A stretch of DNA of 57,820 bases from Krasilnikovozyma curviuscula (GCA_014825775.1 MVAQ01000133.1:1-57820), one strand, 5' to 3'; positions 31,046-44,097 are shown, numbered from the stretch's first letter. The notes: generated by a model from the letters alone, not told the origin. Program-made: numbers and translations.

Positions 31046-32886
31046 ATGGCTTCCCCTCCCTCGCCCAAGCACTCACCCTCTCTTCAGACCAGCGAGCCCC
31101 AATCCCACGAACTCCAGCAGCATCTGTCGAATCTTGAAAAGGGACCAGGGCAAACTTCTGAGCCCAAGAATGACCTCCCTTCGCCTTACGAGGAACCGAT
31201 CCCAGATGGCGGTCTGGCAGCATGGACAGTTGCTATAGGCGCAGCTCACATACCCTTCGCAACGCTAGGCTTTACAAACGCTTGGGTACGCCTTTCACTT
31301 CCTTCCTTTTTCCTTTGCTTATCTTGCGATGCCTTGCGCGACCGTCTTTCACGCCCTTTCAATGTATCAAAGAGCTAATCTGAACTATTTTGTAACTGAA
31401 AACAGGGCGCTTTCCAGGAATACTATGCCTCATCTTCCGGTCCCCTCTCCCGCCTCGACGCATCAACCATATCCTGGATTGGTAGTCTCCAATACTGCCT
31501 CATCTTTCTCCCCAACCTCGCTGTCGGTGTCCTCCTCGACCGTAACCTCTTGCGCGTGCCTTTTATAACAGCTGGGTACGTGTATGTTGTCGCAATTTTC
31601 TTGACGGCACAGTGTAAGGTGTACTGGCAGTTTGTGCTGTGCCAGGGCGTGTTGTGGGGGCTGGCGAGTGGTGTCATCTTTGGTCCGTCAGCGAGGTGTG
31701 TGTGGTTTTCTCTCAGCTCTTTTTGCTTAAGAGAAAAGAGTAGGAGTATTTACTGCCTTTTGTATCTGCTGTAGTATCATGGGCCATTGGTTTGATAAAA
31801 ATCGCGCCCTCGCAATGGGCGTTGTCACGAGCGGTTCTTCCATAGGTACGTGGGTCGCCTCTCTCACCCTCTCAGGTCACCCCAAGCTGAAAATGTTAAT
31901 ACCGGTTATTAATGCAAGGTGGTACCATCTTCCCCATCATGGTTCGCCGCCTGATCCCGCTCGTTGGCTTCCCTTGGACGATGCGCATCTGTGGGTTCGT
32001 GATACTCTACGCGGTCACTGTGTCCGCTGTCACCGTGAGGGGAAGACTACCGCCTGTCAAGAGAGAAGGTGGGGTATTTAATGTCAAAGTTTTCAAGAGC
32101 TGGGTGTTTTCGTTGGTAAGTCTGAACTCCTTCAGCGTTTGGAACAGGAACACGCGATGAGAGAGCTGGATCTGATTCATTGGAAGAACTACAGTACACG
32201 GTTGGGATATTTTTGTGTCTATTTGGTCTGTACACTCCATTGACGTACATCGGTAAGTTCTCCCCACACACCCTACGGTGCTCCGGAACACCTCTGACAT
32301 CTCGCGCATCGGACAGACACCTTCGCCATCTCAAAGGGGATCGGGTCTTACTCGTACTATCTCCTATCGATTTGTAATGCCTCCTCCTTCCCAGGAAGGA
32401 TCATTCCTGCCATGGTCGCGGACAAAAGTAAGCACACACATCCGCATTACCCCGTCCCATTTCTTGATGATGAGTCCCACTGACGACCAAACTCCACAAC
32501 CAGTCGGATCAATCAACACCCTTCTACCGACCTGCCTTTTGCTGGGTGTCATGATTTTCGCCTGGCCCTATTGCACAACCGTGGCGTCCGTCACTGTCTG
32601 CATGGTACTTTACGGTATCGGCCAAGGCGCGTTCGTTTCCCTCTTTGCGTCGTCAGCCGCCCAACTGGGGAGCAAGGAGGATGTAGGGAGGAGGATGGGG
32701 ATGGTATTCACCGTCATCTCGTTCGCTCAGCTTGCGGGCCCGCCGGTAAGTGGTGCGATCCTCACGGCTACGGGTGACTGGTTGAAGGTCGCTGGCTTTG
32801 CGGGCGGAGTTGTGTTTGCCGGCATGTTTGCACTTGGGGCTAGTAGGGCGGTGTTCTTAAAGGGGAAGCTGTGGGGGAAGATATAG
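31046..32886 (+). CDS. MFS monocarboxylate-type transporter
   Basis: Exons 31046-31285, 31406-31695, 31775-31845, 31919-32115, 32195-32252, 32317-32427, 32504-32886; 1350 nt, 449 residues. A hydrophilic Ser/Pro-rich N-terminus of about 55 residues leads to PIPDGGLAAWTVAIGA, the D-G-G-x-x-A-W start of helix 1 typical of the fungal MCT-like (SLC16-related) MFS group. Later blocks fit the family: GFTNAWGAFQEYY, the helix 4-5 segment GHWFDKNRALAMGV, and SGSSIGGTIFPIM. About twelve membrane helices are present. Fungal members such as the Mch group move small organic acids, riboflavin or unknown metabolites; the substrate cannot be read from the sequence. It is divergent from the M28 peptidase gene. 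Confidence 0.88.
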
Positions 32887-33252
32887 AATAGCGTAAGGTA
32901 TATAGAGGAACTACAGCGATTTTAGTTGTCAGATGGGCTTATGATACAGATGGCATTTGGTCTTTCAAAAAATTACAGTTGAAAGATTGAGAATTGTAGT
33001 CCTGAAGAGCATTTGATGAACTGTCTGAATTATAATCACTTCTATGGACGATTGTGTAGGGTCATTAGCTATTAAAGTCGTTAAAAGATAATTAGGTTTA
33101 GATCACAGTCAAGCACCATTGATACAGTAGGTGAACAGAAAAATATTGCTGCAACCTTGGGTTTCCGTCAAACAGATTAAAAGCAATGACAAAAAAAGCG
33201 AAAGAGTGCCGTCTCAAGCGAAAGAGAGTTGGGAGAGAAGGAAGCTGCGAGT
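32887..33252. other. intergenic, convergent 3' ends
   Basis: Lies between the ends of the MFS transporter (+) and the SUR7/PalI-type gene (-). AT-rich, as expected for 3' flanks. Nothing else supported. Confidence 0.7.
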
Positions 33253-34078
33253 CTAGTAGGTATCGTCTCTTTTGGATCTGAATCTACCACATGAGCCGAA
33301 GAGACTGCAGAACATGGCAATGAGGAGGGAGACAAAGGCGCCGAGGGTGATCCTAGAGTTGATATCAGCAAACAGCGTCAGCATACGTGAATCTTTCTTC
33401 TGCAGTAAGATCTCAACTCTCACCAGAGCGCATTTCCATACATTGAACTACCACCAGCGTTTTTGATATCATTCTTGATTATGGAGAACAACACCATTTC
33501 AACAGCCCAAGCAACGGCACAGATGATGGCGGCGAGGCACGATGCGATTGACATGAGAATGGTTGCGAACCTCGATGAGGCTGCAACGCCGATGACGCCC
33601 ATGAACATGGCCAGGAGAGCAAATGCACCTGCAATTGGATTCAATATCAAGACGTAAGTCAGGTTGTGCAGGACGCCAGAGTGGTTCGAGAGCCTGGATG
33701 GGAACCGAAAGGTAAGCAGTCTGTACATCAACACGTCGATGATATGAAAGGGCATACATGGTTTGACCAGCGTTAATATCGTAACCCAGCATGGAACCGG
33801 AGCAGGCGCCGTCGGTGCAATAGCCCCAGATACCGTACTTCAGCGAAGTGGCTCCGAGACTGCCCTCGAGGAAGTAGATTCTGGTCCAGACCGGTGCGCT
33901 CACGGAGGTGAACACAAGCATGACCACTGCCGCAAAGCAGAAGAACATCTGATTTGTTTTTGGAATGAGGGTTGGGTCAGTAAAAAAGCCGCATAGATGG
34001 AGAGCGGCAACGAAGTGGAGGGGATGTAAACAGAGCAACTGATATACATACTCCTGGGAGGGCGGCTGTAGCTGGCAT
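33253..34078 (-). CDS. SUR7/PalI-family four-helix membrane protein
   Basis: Exons 34052-34078, 33758-33948, 33424-33693, 33253-33352; 588 nt, 195 residues. The pattern is that of the SUR7/PalI (Rim9) family: a first helix with FAAVVMLVFTSVSAPVW, a short extracellular loop with GIWGYCTDGACSG (the paired Cys of the family), then three helices with LILNPIAGAFALLAMF, and a short basic tail SKRDDTY. Members mark plasma-membrane eisosomes (Sur7) or help sense ambient pH (Rim9/PalI); which applies is not decidable. Exon 1 encodes only nine residues and is inferred from a good donor; a longer in-frame reading starting upstream is possible but lacks a helix at the start. Length is near that of other small family members. 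Confidence 0.72.
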
Positions 34079-34663
34079 TTTGTGATGATAGGGCTGGTGT
34101 GGGTAAAGGGATATTTATCAGTAGGTGAAATGATGATGGAGTACAGGAATGAAGAGTTGACACTTCTTATAGGTTCGAAAAAAGTTGATAGACGATCATC
34201 GAGTTTCAAGACGTCATTGGCGACTAGGAAAAAGTGGTGCCGCCACTTATGCTGTCATTCGGTCCTTGTTGATATTAAGAGATCAGGCCCTCTTCTTTAG
34301 CAGGACTACAGGTCCCCATCGAGAGAATGCAACATGCTCGAGGGAGAAGTGTTCGAAAGAGAAGAAGGTTGTGCAAGACCGTTCATGTGAAAATCTGGCA
34401 ATCAATAGATCAGATTGAGATGCGAAAACGAAAGTGTTGTGCATAGAGCAGACATGCAGTTATGAAAAAGAGATTCGTGTAGAGTAAACAGAAGAGTAAA
34501 CAAGAAAGCGATTAAATGTCCCATGCTTTTTTGCTTTGATCTGCTACGAAATGGAAATAGAAATGACAACTCGATGCTATGCCCCCACAGAAAACTACAT
34601 ACCATGTCCAAGTAAGAGCTCAACATTTTAAACATAACAAAAATTACGGGCTAGCGGAAGCGC
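34079..34663. other. intergenic between two minus-strand genes
   Basis: Should carry the promoter of the SUR7/PalI-type gene and the 3' UTR of the mannoprotein gene. No supported gene or RNA is seen. Confidence 0.65.
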
Positions 34664-36540
34664 TTAGAGGAGGACAGCAGCACCTCCGAGGGCGAGGGCG
34701 ACGACGGAGAAGGCGACTCCGACGAGGGAAGACGAAGAGAATGGAGTAGACTGTCTACCAGCAGAGGCCTTGGTAGAAGCAGCAGCAGCACCACCAGTAG
34801 CAGCAGCGGTACCAACGCTTCCGGCTGAATTAGAGGAAATAAACCCCAAAAGAATGTGATCAGAGTGGAGCGCGCCGTCGAAGGGAAGTAACGGCTACAC
34901 TTACATGAAGTGCCAGTCTTGGCAGCAGTTCCGGAAGTAGCCTTAGTGGAAGCAGCGGTGCCGGTGCTGGTGGCAGATCCGCTAGAAGATCCGGTGGCAG
35001 TAGTGGCAGCAGCAGTGGTGGAAGCGGTTCCGGCGGTCAAGACGTCTGTAACACCGTTGGATGGGGAAGTGTGGGTGACACAGTTGGAAGAAGCTGGAGT
35101 GGAGAAAGCAGTTTGAGGAGTGACGGTGACACCAATGGTCCACCTGAGAAGTTGGTTGGAGAAATACCAGGATGAGCGACGCCCCAGAGGGAGAAAATGA
35201 GGACAAAAGAAGATCAATGACTCACATGTCACCGACGACAGTGTTGGTGTATCTCTGGGCAAAGGTGGAGGTGGTTCCAGAGCCAGCAGAGCCGACTGGG
35301 TACACACCTGGTGGATAGGCAGCGTCAGCGTCGCAGGAGGTGAAGGAGTTGTTTGTGTAGTCGCCTGGCATCACCCATTCACATCCTGTATTTAAAGCCC
35401 GAGTAATACAGACGAACAAAATCAAACAAAATTGTAGGCCAGTCAGCGTCCAAATACCAACATCACCTACGCAGGTTCGATCACTCACCCATGAGATCGA
35501 AGGTGTGTTCACACTCAATGGCAGCGGAGTAGGTGGAGTTCTCGGCAGTACAAATACGGAGACAGAACTGGTTGTAGGCCATGTAGTTCATCCTGCAAGA
35601 AGAGGGAAACCAGATCGATGCGCTGTCAGTGCATGTTTCAACGGTGACCCCCGCTCAGAAAAAACTCACCATTCCTGGTAGAAGACATCAGATCCAGTGA
35701 CATTGGAAGTGACGTTACCACCAACGGGGTTACCTGGAGATGGAGCAATGGTGAGCACTCGCAAGGACGAGGGGTCACAGCGCTCGCAACCACTTACCGA
35801 GACCGGTAGCACCGTGTGGGTCAAGCTCTCCTCCCTCATCACCGTATGGGATGTTAAGCTTGGTGAAGTCTCCCCAACCTTGGATCTGGACGTACAGTGG
35901 GGTCTTGACGAAGTGGATGGCGTAGAAGGTTCCGTCTGGAATCAATCGAGCATTGTTTCGCGGTTTCGTGCACCAAGCAACCTCCTCAGCCTCTATAGGG
36001 AGGGGAAAAGAGAAGAGAAGACAGGAGCGAGAATAGGGTTAAGAGAAGAAGGCAAAACGGGGAGTACGTAGAGCGGCGAGGAGGAAAAAAGGCGAAAATG
36101 ACGAGTGAGCATTTCAGACTGCTTCAAAGAGGAACGAGAAAAGTACAAACCAGTATCTCCAATGGCGGAGTCTGGACCAGAGACTGGGGGACCAAACAAA
36201 CAGCTGTAAACATTGAAATCTATATTTAGCGAAACCAAAAACACGATCGCGAGGAAAAGAAAAATGGGCACGTACAAATCGTCGTAGGCATCGAGTGATA
36301 GCAATCTGGCGTAGGATGACTGGTTGTATGAACCGTAGGTTGGAGCAGCTGGGTTGGTTACACCACTGGACGCAAATCAATCAAAACAACAGGGTTAGTA
36401 ACCACTCCAATCACCAAAGGGGGCTCGCTCGCACATAGGGACGAAAAAATTTGAACGTACTTGGTGCCAGTTGCGGTGACCTGGGCGTTGACCTGAGCAC
36501 CGGCAGCAAGGAGGAGGGCAGAGACGAGGAACGAGGCCAT
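34664..36540 (-). CDS. secreted GPI-anchored mannoprotein of the MP88 / macrophage-activating glycoprotein type
   Basis: Nine exons: 36461-36540, 36276-36365, 36151-36203, 35798-35992, 35670-35733, 35489-35592, 35226-35385, 34905-35143, 34664-34824; 1146 nt, 381 residues. A signal peptide (LVSALLLAAGAQVNA) begins at the ATG at 36540. The conserved ectodomain includes EVAWCTKPRNNARLIPDG, GGELDPHGATGLGNPVGG and GCEWVMPGDY with paired Cys residues. I recall this block from basidiomycete extracellular proteins, including the Cryptococcus immunoreactive mannoprotein MP88. A Thr/Ser/Ala-rich stalk (about 270-350) is a typical O-mannosylation zone. The C-terminal hydrophobic tail (LVGVAFSVVALALGG) with small residues before it fits GPI anchoring. 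Biochemical role unknown; probably a wall or surface protein. Confidence 0.78.
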
Positions 36541-37213
36541 CTGATAGCTGACGGCATGAAACGAGGCCAGTCCCCAAGAAACTCGCGTTAGTTTGGCCAA
36601 GCAAAACAGGGAAGCCGACGATTTGATCTGGGCACTGGAATCAAAACAAAGGGAGAGATGTGTTCACCTTTTAAATTATGGGACAGTAGAATAGAGGGAA
36701 GGGGAACGAAAAGGAAAGCAAAGGAAGAAGGGTGGTGTGCAGCAACGGACGAGCCTCTTGCTTCGATTTTATGGGCCTGCGCAGTGTGGCGTCAGGAAGG
36801 GAACAGATCGCGTTTCGAGTTTATTTTCGACTTTGTTTTGATTCTAGCGAGGGGTAAGCAACAGAAGATCTTTCTTCTTTCGCCTAGGGATATTTGTTAT
36901 GATTTCAAGACTTTCCAGTGCTGTCCCTGTAGGTTCCAATGGGCCCGCCCAATCAATTTTTTGGAAAGGAGCGCAGACTCTCCGCATCGCCTCGCCTTCT
37001 CCTACACAGTCGGCCCCAGAATCATCAAAAATCAAAACAAACGTCTATCTCCATCACTTCTACCAGCATGAACACTCGAGAAAGCAGATTCTGTGCAGTA
37101 CATCCTGTGGTGCTCTTAAACTTTCGTTGACCGCGGGAAGCAGTCACGACGCGTCTATGTTGTCACAATACAGATCAACTAAAATAGATGTTTAGTTTAC
37201 ATCAGGAGCGGCC
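36541..37213. other. intergenic between mannoprotein and Alg1 genes
   Basis: 673 nt with the promoter of the mannoprotein gene and the 3' flank of ALG1. Several short frames occur, up to 137 codons, but none has recognisable features or codon structure shared by neighbours. Confidence 0.6.
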
Positions 37214-39313
37214 CTATAAAAAAGACCGTGTCCTCGGGAGTCGATGAGCAGCACCTTTCACCACCAAAGGACGCAGAGTTGAGTTCCAGTTCTCCTTCCA
37301 GCTGCCCCAACCTCTCTGCGTGTCAGTCAAGTCCTGATTCAACTTCGTCAGCGACGGAGCCTCTGGGAAGCCCGTCAGCAGCGTCTATATAAAAGCGCAC
37401 CATCAAATAGTCCTGTGTCAATACAGGAGGTAGAGTGTAACGCGTAAGAGCAGAAAAAGAAACTTACCGTCAAATGACCTGCAAGCCCCTCTGCGTCCTG
37501 GAACACGAGCCCGTTTTTACCATCCCTGACTAGCTCGTCCAGGCACTGGAAGTTTAGAGCACACACCGGGAGAGAACAGCCAAACATGTCGACCACTTTC
37601 ATGGGCAGATCGAGTGCTGAAGAGGAGGTATGGAGTGAGATCCCGACGTCCGCCGAACCTGTGCAGTGAAGGAGCCAAAAATTTAGTTCACACACGGCAG
37701 AAATCAGTCAAATGTAAAGATAATATACTTACCTAGTAATTTTGGATAATCTTCAACATGTAACCAAACCGTCGCAATCGCGACTCTGTCCCAACCCTCG
37801 ACCTTCCTTCGAATCTCATACGCCTCTTCAAATTTGTCCCTCCCTGGTCCCTTTCCACTGACTAGACAGAGGACTTTTGGAAGCTTGACACCTTCAACAG
37901 AGGATTTTGTTTGGTACAACGAGAGAGCGTCCAGGAGGATGGAAAAGTCTTCGTCAGGAGTCCAAGACGTTGACGAGACCAGTAACGCTGGTCGTTCAGA
38001 TGACAAGACTGGGATGGACGAGAGGAGAGAGGAGGATGTTGGTGAGCCTGAGAGATGGCTTGTGAATGGAGTAGATGAGCCGAGTTGGTATTCGGGCAGG
38101 AAAGTAGTGACGTCTTGGGGCAGGAGGGGCGTCAGGCGAGTGAAGAGCTGACATGGAATCAGGAGTGAGGTTTGGTCTCGATAGGAGAGGGAAGCAATGT
38201 ATCAAGATTACATACCTCATGAACATCACTTGGACCACATTTCCTGAAGTGTTCAGGGGGACGATCGTGCAAAACGACCTTTTGTCCTCTAAGTTGGAGA
38301 TATCGCAGATCATTAGTTTCCAACAACTCACCGTAACTATGCTCTGTTCTATACTCACTGAATACCCCATTCCTTATCCAACCATTTCCCCATCTCGTTT
38401 GTCACAAACAAATGTGCCCAGGCATGCCTTCCAAACACCATCTCGATCCAAGCGCTGACTTTGACGATTGGATTCTTATCCCCGAGCTTTAGCGCCAGAA
38501 TGGAGAACCCCAGGTTGTGCCAATCAATGATCAGGTTGGAGCCACGAAGGAACGCTACGAGTTGGAGGAGTGGGAGTGTTGGAATTGACGGAGGGTTCTG
38601 TTATGTGAAGCACCGTCGTCAACATCGCAAGAACGTGCATGCTTGCAAGAAGGTTCGCTCACCTGCACAATGATGAACTCTGGGATGACTTCTATCTCGA
38701 TCAGCAGCACCCAGAGTAAGCTGACAACTTGGAGGATAATCTTCATCGGCGCACTAAGAATGAACGGCAGTTTCGCCAGCTTCGAGGGTAGGACTGGGAT
38801 ATGGCTTCGATGGATCAGAGGGGATGAAAGTAGTGAAGGTAGTATTTGGGAACCTGTATATTTTGTTACGCACCATCCATTACATAAGGTTAGGTTCATG
38901 CACATTGGTAGGAGAAGAATGTAGAAACGTGCCTGCATAGCCAACGATTGTGGTATGGAACCCGTTTTCAGAAAATGACTGGGCGTGGTACATCATCCTA
39001 GGACTTCGGCTATTAGTTTCCAGTTCCAAGGGCATTGAGATAAAAAGAAGCCAACTCGAATCAGCTCCGGCACTCCAACTGAGCAGAGAACAACGATAAC
39101 TTCGGAAAGACTTTACCCAACATCTCCCAGCACAACAACAACGACACTCCTACTCCAATGTTTGGGACCACCTAATCCGAGCCGTTTCCTCAGGTGGGTC
39201 CATAGCCAGACAGATATCAGGGTCGTGAGAGCTAAAGTGAGCAACAGAGGCAAGGTGCGTTCGGTTGGGTACGATGGTGGGGAGAGACCAAGGAAGGAGG
39301 CGATAAACTCCAT
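37214..39313 (-). CDS. ALG1: Alg1, chitobiosyldiphosphodolichol beta-1,4-mannosyltransferase
   Basis: Eight exons: 39117-39313, 38933-39009, 38663-38853, 38359-38597, 38216-38288, 37733-38147, 37468-37658, 37214-37384; 1554 nt, 517 residues. The enzyme adds the first mannose to dolichol-PP-GlcNAc2 from GDP-mannose on the cytosolic side of the ER (family GT33). Visible motifs: an N-terminal membrane anchor (residues 17-38), [27 protein letters not shown], the donor-site [12 protein letters not shown], then [18 protein letters not shown] and the C-terminal [21 protein letters not shown] with [11 protein letters not shown], all diagnostic for Alg1. The intron between exons 2 and 3 uses a GC donor (AG|GCACGT), the only phase-consistent choice. 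It is longer than yeast Alg1 (449) because of loops after residue 240. Confidence 0.94.
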
Positions 39314-39703
39314 GGAAAATTCACTTCTGTAAAGTTCCACTACAGATCGCAAGCCATTCGCAGCTGCCTGGGCACTTTTGAGTCGTCGAGGGATGACCAG
39401 CAAAGCGCCGTAATGACGAAGCAAGGCAGGAAGTCAAAAACACGTCGGACATTTTTTCTGGAAAATGCAGTAGCTTTATTTACTTCAAATTACCTTTAGG
39501 GTACGTTTTATTCCCCAATTAAAAAAGCTTTTTTTCCATGTCAACAAAACCGCTGCTCGCCACCAGATCGAGATAGAGATGGGACCCAGAAAAGTCAACA
39601 GGAGAACGCGTTCTCCTATCTCCTGCTCCTATTTCCATAGCTGGGCACTCCTCTAGTAAATGATATAGAGAATTCCCATCTCATGTCGCCTTCGCAACTT
39701 TAA
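39314..39703. other. divergent interval between ALG1 and GDS1-like genes
   Basis: Holds the ALG1 promoter and possibly the leader of the following gene. Contains A/T runs near 39490-39540. No supported gene. Confidence 0.55.
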
Positions 39704-42700
39704 ATGGTGCGCGTTTCTCCAACCGCGACAGTATCTCAGGTTTATTGTAGCTGTCGTCTGTCTAGCGCTGTTGTTTAGATTGAAGGTGGTGACCCCCAAC
39801 CCCAACAGAGCCTGTTATTTTCGAGTAGGTTTGATCTTCTCCATTGGACCAGACAGTCACAGGGACTGACTCCATTCGCAAGGTTTTGCGAAGCTCGCTC
39901 TGTTGGCCACAGCGATTTTTTGCACCTTTTTTGGAAAAAGTGAGCGGCGGCTTACAATCACATTCACCTCGACTAAAAATCTCCACTTCAAAAACCATCG
40001 CCTGGCAGGGCTGTTAGGTACAGCCTCTGATAGACTGAGCCAGAGTATAGGAATACTGACGTGTAACGTCTCTTTTCTTTTTCGTTGGGAATCTTCCATT
40101 GCTTCATCTCGCTCGCGGTCACGCCAATCCTCGTGAAGATTCCTACGCCTCGAGATAAGTCCTATTTTCTCACCTCAAGAATACCAGCACCCGACTAGCA
40201 CCAGCCAGCAGAGAGGGCAGGACCTCTAGTGCAGCCTAGCCCTTCGAAAACAGTACACATTCTCATCCCACTCGTCCAAGTTGCCTATCTTGGCTTCCTC
40301 CAAAGTGAAACCTGCGGAATCTAGGCGAAGGAGCCTTCGAAACGCTGCAGCAGACAGCCCCAGTGCTCCTTCGCCGGCTGCACCACCACCAACAATATCA
40401 CTAGGGCTCATAGTAGATGGTAACGAGTCAGATGGAGATTCGTCAGGGCTGAGCGAGCTCGAGGACGACGACGAAACGCCAGAAGCGGTCAGCGCTGCTG
40501 CTTGCCCAGCCCAAAAGCCTGTCGTCACCCTACCTGACCCCCAGCCAGTCCAGCAACCACCAGTACCAGTCTCCAAGGCCAAATCGTCATCCAACAAGCA
40601 GCGATCGTCATCAGGTGGATCTAACGTAAGTTTCACCTTTTTCCAGAGTTTTGTTTTTTTATTCTTTTTCTAGCTCGCCCTCCGAAGAGACCACGAGGGA
40701 ATAATAGTTACCAGTGCTGACCACTGCACCACTTCTTCTTTTTTCCTCGCGTTTGTTTCATAGGTCCCAGCTTATTCGACTCCCCTGTACAACTACACGC
40801 CCAAAGTATCTGCTCCCAACTCGATGCTGCACAATCCGATAAAGCCATCTCCCACCTTGTCGGCGGGAACCGGAAGCAGCAGTCTACCCTCGACGCCTCA
40901 GCCTCAGCCAATTCCCTTGACAAAAAAGCAGCAGGTGGCTCAAATTCGTTCCCAGAAGAGACTACAGAAGAAAGCTGAGGCTGCTGCTGCCACTCGAGCT
41001 ACAGCCGTGAGAGGAGCTGGTCCAGAAGGACCACATCCCTCACCACACGCCTTGCTGGCTCGCACACCCTCATCTTCAAATATGAGCTTCTTACCATCAC
41101 CTCCACTTCCAACGGGTCTACCATCAGCGAGCGAGAGCAGCATAATGAACTCCCCTATCGCTCGACCAGGTAGCGCGCCTGATCAGTTTATCCAGTACGA
41201 TCCTCATGTCCATCATCAACCACCCCATCACCAGATTCATCAACAACACCAGCAGTACCCACAACACCACCAGCAGCAGATGCATCCTCAATTAGGTTAT
41301 GGATTACTGCAACAAGGGCCTTATCCACAGCAGCAGATGCTCCAAACCCAATTCCAGGTCCAGTCGTACCAATACAGCCCCCAACCACCACCTCACGCGC
41401 AACTGCAGGCACCTCAGTTTATCAGATCGCTGTCTAATACCTCGTCAGGTTCCAACAGTGGTGGCATGATGTATGATTCATCCCAGCCGACCTCGCCTCA
41501 TTTCCCTCCTCCCCCAAACTTCTACAGCACCCACGGTGGACCCATCCAATCCCCTACTGCTCTCACCAACACTGGTGTTGGAAACATACCTGGTGTTAGT
41601 GCCTCCCCTGCCACTGCTGGTATAGGGAAAATGGCGGCGAAAGTGCCAAGAAAACCTCAACCAAAATCTAGCCGCTCAAACCCGACGAGTAACGACTCAA
41701 AGTCGAAGTCAACGACTCCTCTGCCCTCTCAGCAGCAACAAAAATTGCAAGTTACTAAAGGTCCCTCCGTCTTGCGGCAAACTTCCACGACGGTGATGCC
41801 AGCAGCTCCCGCAAATGGCTCTTCCGTCTCAGCACCGGCCATTGGGACGAATGACGTCTCTAACCAGCCAAAGCCCCAAGGGACGCTGAGGTCGGGAACA
41901 TCTGTCTCAACCCCCGGTACTGGCAACCCAGGCAACTTACCACAGCTGGTTTGGCCGCCATTTCCAACGGACGAGATTCGACAGCTCAATTTGCTGAGGA
42001 AGGATGAGATGGAGAACAGGACGCTGATGAGTGTCTGTGCAGCTTTGGTTGAGATGGTGAGTGACTTGCTTTCGGTCGCAGAGAAGGGTTTTTGCTGACT
42101 GAAATTGGGTCTCTTCTAGGGAAATCGGGCGTTGACCAGTGCTGAGATTGCCGACGTTTGTGTCAGGAATGGATGGTTGAAAGCGACGTGAGTAAAACCT
42201 TCTATTAGTTCTTAGGCAACTATTGTTGATTTTCACCTCACCATTTTCCAGCAACGTCAAATCAACAGACGACTCGGTGAAAGACGCTCTTCGTGTCCAT
42301 GGCAAACCTAATGTCAACATATTTGTCCATAAATATCAACTCACTGGTACCTCCATCGATGACAACCTCGCTCCAGCTCTCCATCCACAAGCTTTTGTTG
42401 ACAAGGGAAAGAGGAAGCGAATGATCTTCTACCTCAGCTTCCACATGTTTGGTCACCCAGATCTCTATGCCAACCCGTTCGAGAAGTTTAATGTCACCCA
42501 ATGGCTTGTCGAACCGAAACCACCTGCTCCTAAGGAGCCAAAAGAACCCAAAGCTGTCGCTATTCCGGGAGCTGTTGCTGGTGGTAGCCATTCGAAGAGT
42601 GGCAGCAATCCAAAGAGAAAAAGGGAGAAGGAAGCCGCGAGAAGTCTGCCGAATCCAGGATCACTGGCCAATATAGCTGGTCCTTCGAGTTTGACTGCTC

Positions 42701-44097
42701 CATCAGGTCTCAAGATCCGCATCAACATGACCAAGCCCAATCATCCCTCCACCAAGGACGTCGACGGTGATGATGAGATGGACCTCTTCAACGACGTTCT
42801 CTCTTTGTCATCATCCAACAACTTTGCATCTCATCACTACACCAAGCCTAAGCGTATCAGAGATCCCTACGACTGGTCTGATTCGTCTGATTCTTCGTCA
42901 GGAGAGGAAGACTCGGATGAGGAGGACGATTTCCACACTGCCATGCTCCAGCCCGTCGAAGCTCATCATAACGTTTCAATGAATGGTCTGCTTGCCGCTA
43001 GCCACCACAAGCCAGCGTTCAGTCCTCTCCAACCTCTCCCGAAACCAGAAGACTACCTCAACACACCCGGATTCGATCAATCCATTAAAACTCCTTCCGA
43101 GTTGGCTTCCATGGCTCGAGGCACTTCTTCGAAGCCTGCATCGGACGATGAAGATGTCGAAGAAGATCCAATGGAAGGCTGTGCTCTTCCTGTGTCGCCT
43201 GGCAGAGCTGGCTCGTCGACAGTCCTCACGATGACGATGGGAATGACACGCGACTTGATCCCACCACCGTCCCCAGTCACAACCTTTGACAGTCCAAGAC
43301 TTGCGGGAAGAGCCGATGCCTTTGGTCTCCCAGCATCTCCACGTCCTGGTTTCCGCCTGGCTCATTCTGCTCCATCCAGTTCCAGCTTGACTAACCAGTT
43401 GTCGAATAGCAAAATATTTGCTCCTCCTCTCTCACCATCACCCTCTCCTGCTCAACTGAGTGGTCTTCCATCAGCTAACTTGTTCCCATCCCCATCGAGG
43501 AACATGTACGTGCCACTCCCCAGTACATCGGCTATGGACCCAGACCATCACTTCCACCTCACGCTGTCACTCCTTCCTGGAGCGTTCAGTAACCACAAAC
43601 CCCCCATTGGATTCGATGACGATGATGATTGCGTTGTCAAAGCCAGTCCAGGATCGTACATCGATACTGAAGATGGCTCAGTCATGGTCTTCGACGAGTT
43701 CGACGACGTGCTCTCTGCTCCGGGTGAAGGCGACTACGAGAGGAGCTCGAGCTCTAGAAGCTCTGGTAGTCCACCATTCCTTGGTACCGCAACCCCAGGT
43801 GCCAGCAGTCAATGGGATGGAATAAAGTCTGAGCCTGCTAGTCCGGGCGGATTGGGTCTCGAGATCTTGAACGCCACCACACAATCAACTTCGACTTCCA
43901 AACCCCAGGACATCCCTTCCAGGCACGCCCATGCACCTGTTCATGCCAAGTACTTTAATGAGGATATCTTCGACGATGATGAGGAGCATTACATGGGTCC
44001 CGAGAGCGTCAAGCTAGAGGAGTTGGAGCTCGCTTGGGGCAGTCCTACCAAGCGACAAAAGCTCGACGATGGCTCCTTCATCTCTTCTCTTGCCTGA
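39704..44097 (+). CDS. large GDS1-like winged-helix nuclear regulator (5' end uncertain)
   Basis: Certain coding exons: up to 40625, 40764-42056, 42120-42187, 42252-44097. The open frame before 40625 has no ATG; its track start is TTG. A candidate first exon 39704-39739 (ATG) spliced to 40254 keeps the frame and gives 1204 residues; otherwise the first ATG is at 40824. A compact domain spans the exon 3-5 junctions: ENRTLMSVCAALVEM, GNRALTSAEIADVCVRNGW, then DSVKDALRVHG and RMIFYLSF. This order matches the fungal GDS1-type winged helix, a DNA-binding-like fold. Around it are Gln/His-rich and Ser/Pro-rich disordered stretches, a basic stretch NPKRKREKEAARS (likely nuclear signal) and acidic Asp/Glu runs. 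Probably a chromatin or transcription regulator; target unknown. Confidence 0.6.

Noticed and set aside
33499..34209. 236-codon continuous frame over the SUR7/PalI-type gene
   Set aside because: It shares only exon 2 with the family pattern; its upstream and downstream parts read through introns and lack membrane helices.
34651..35307. 218-codon minus-strand frame with Thr/Ser-rich sequence
   Set aside because: It overlaps exons 8 and 9 of the mannoprotein gene but in part in another frame and across introns; the spliced model explains the sequence.
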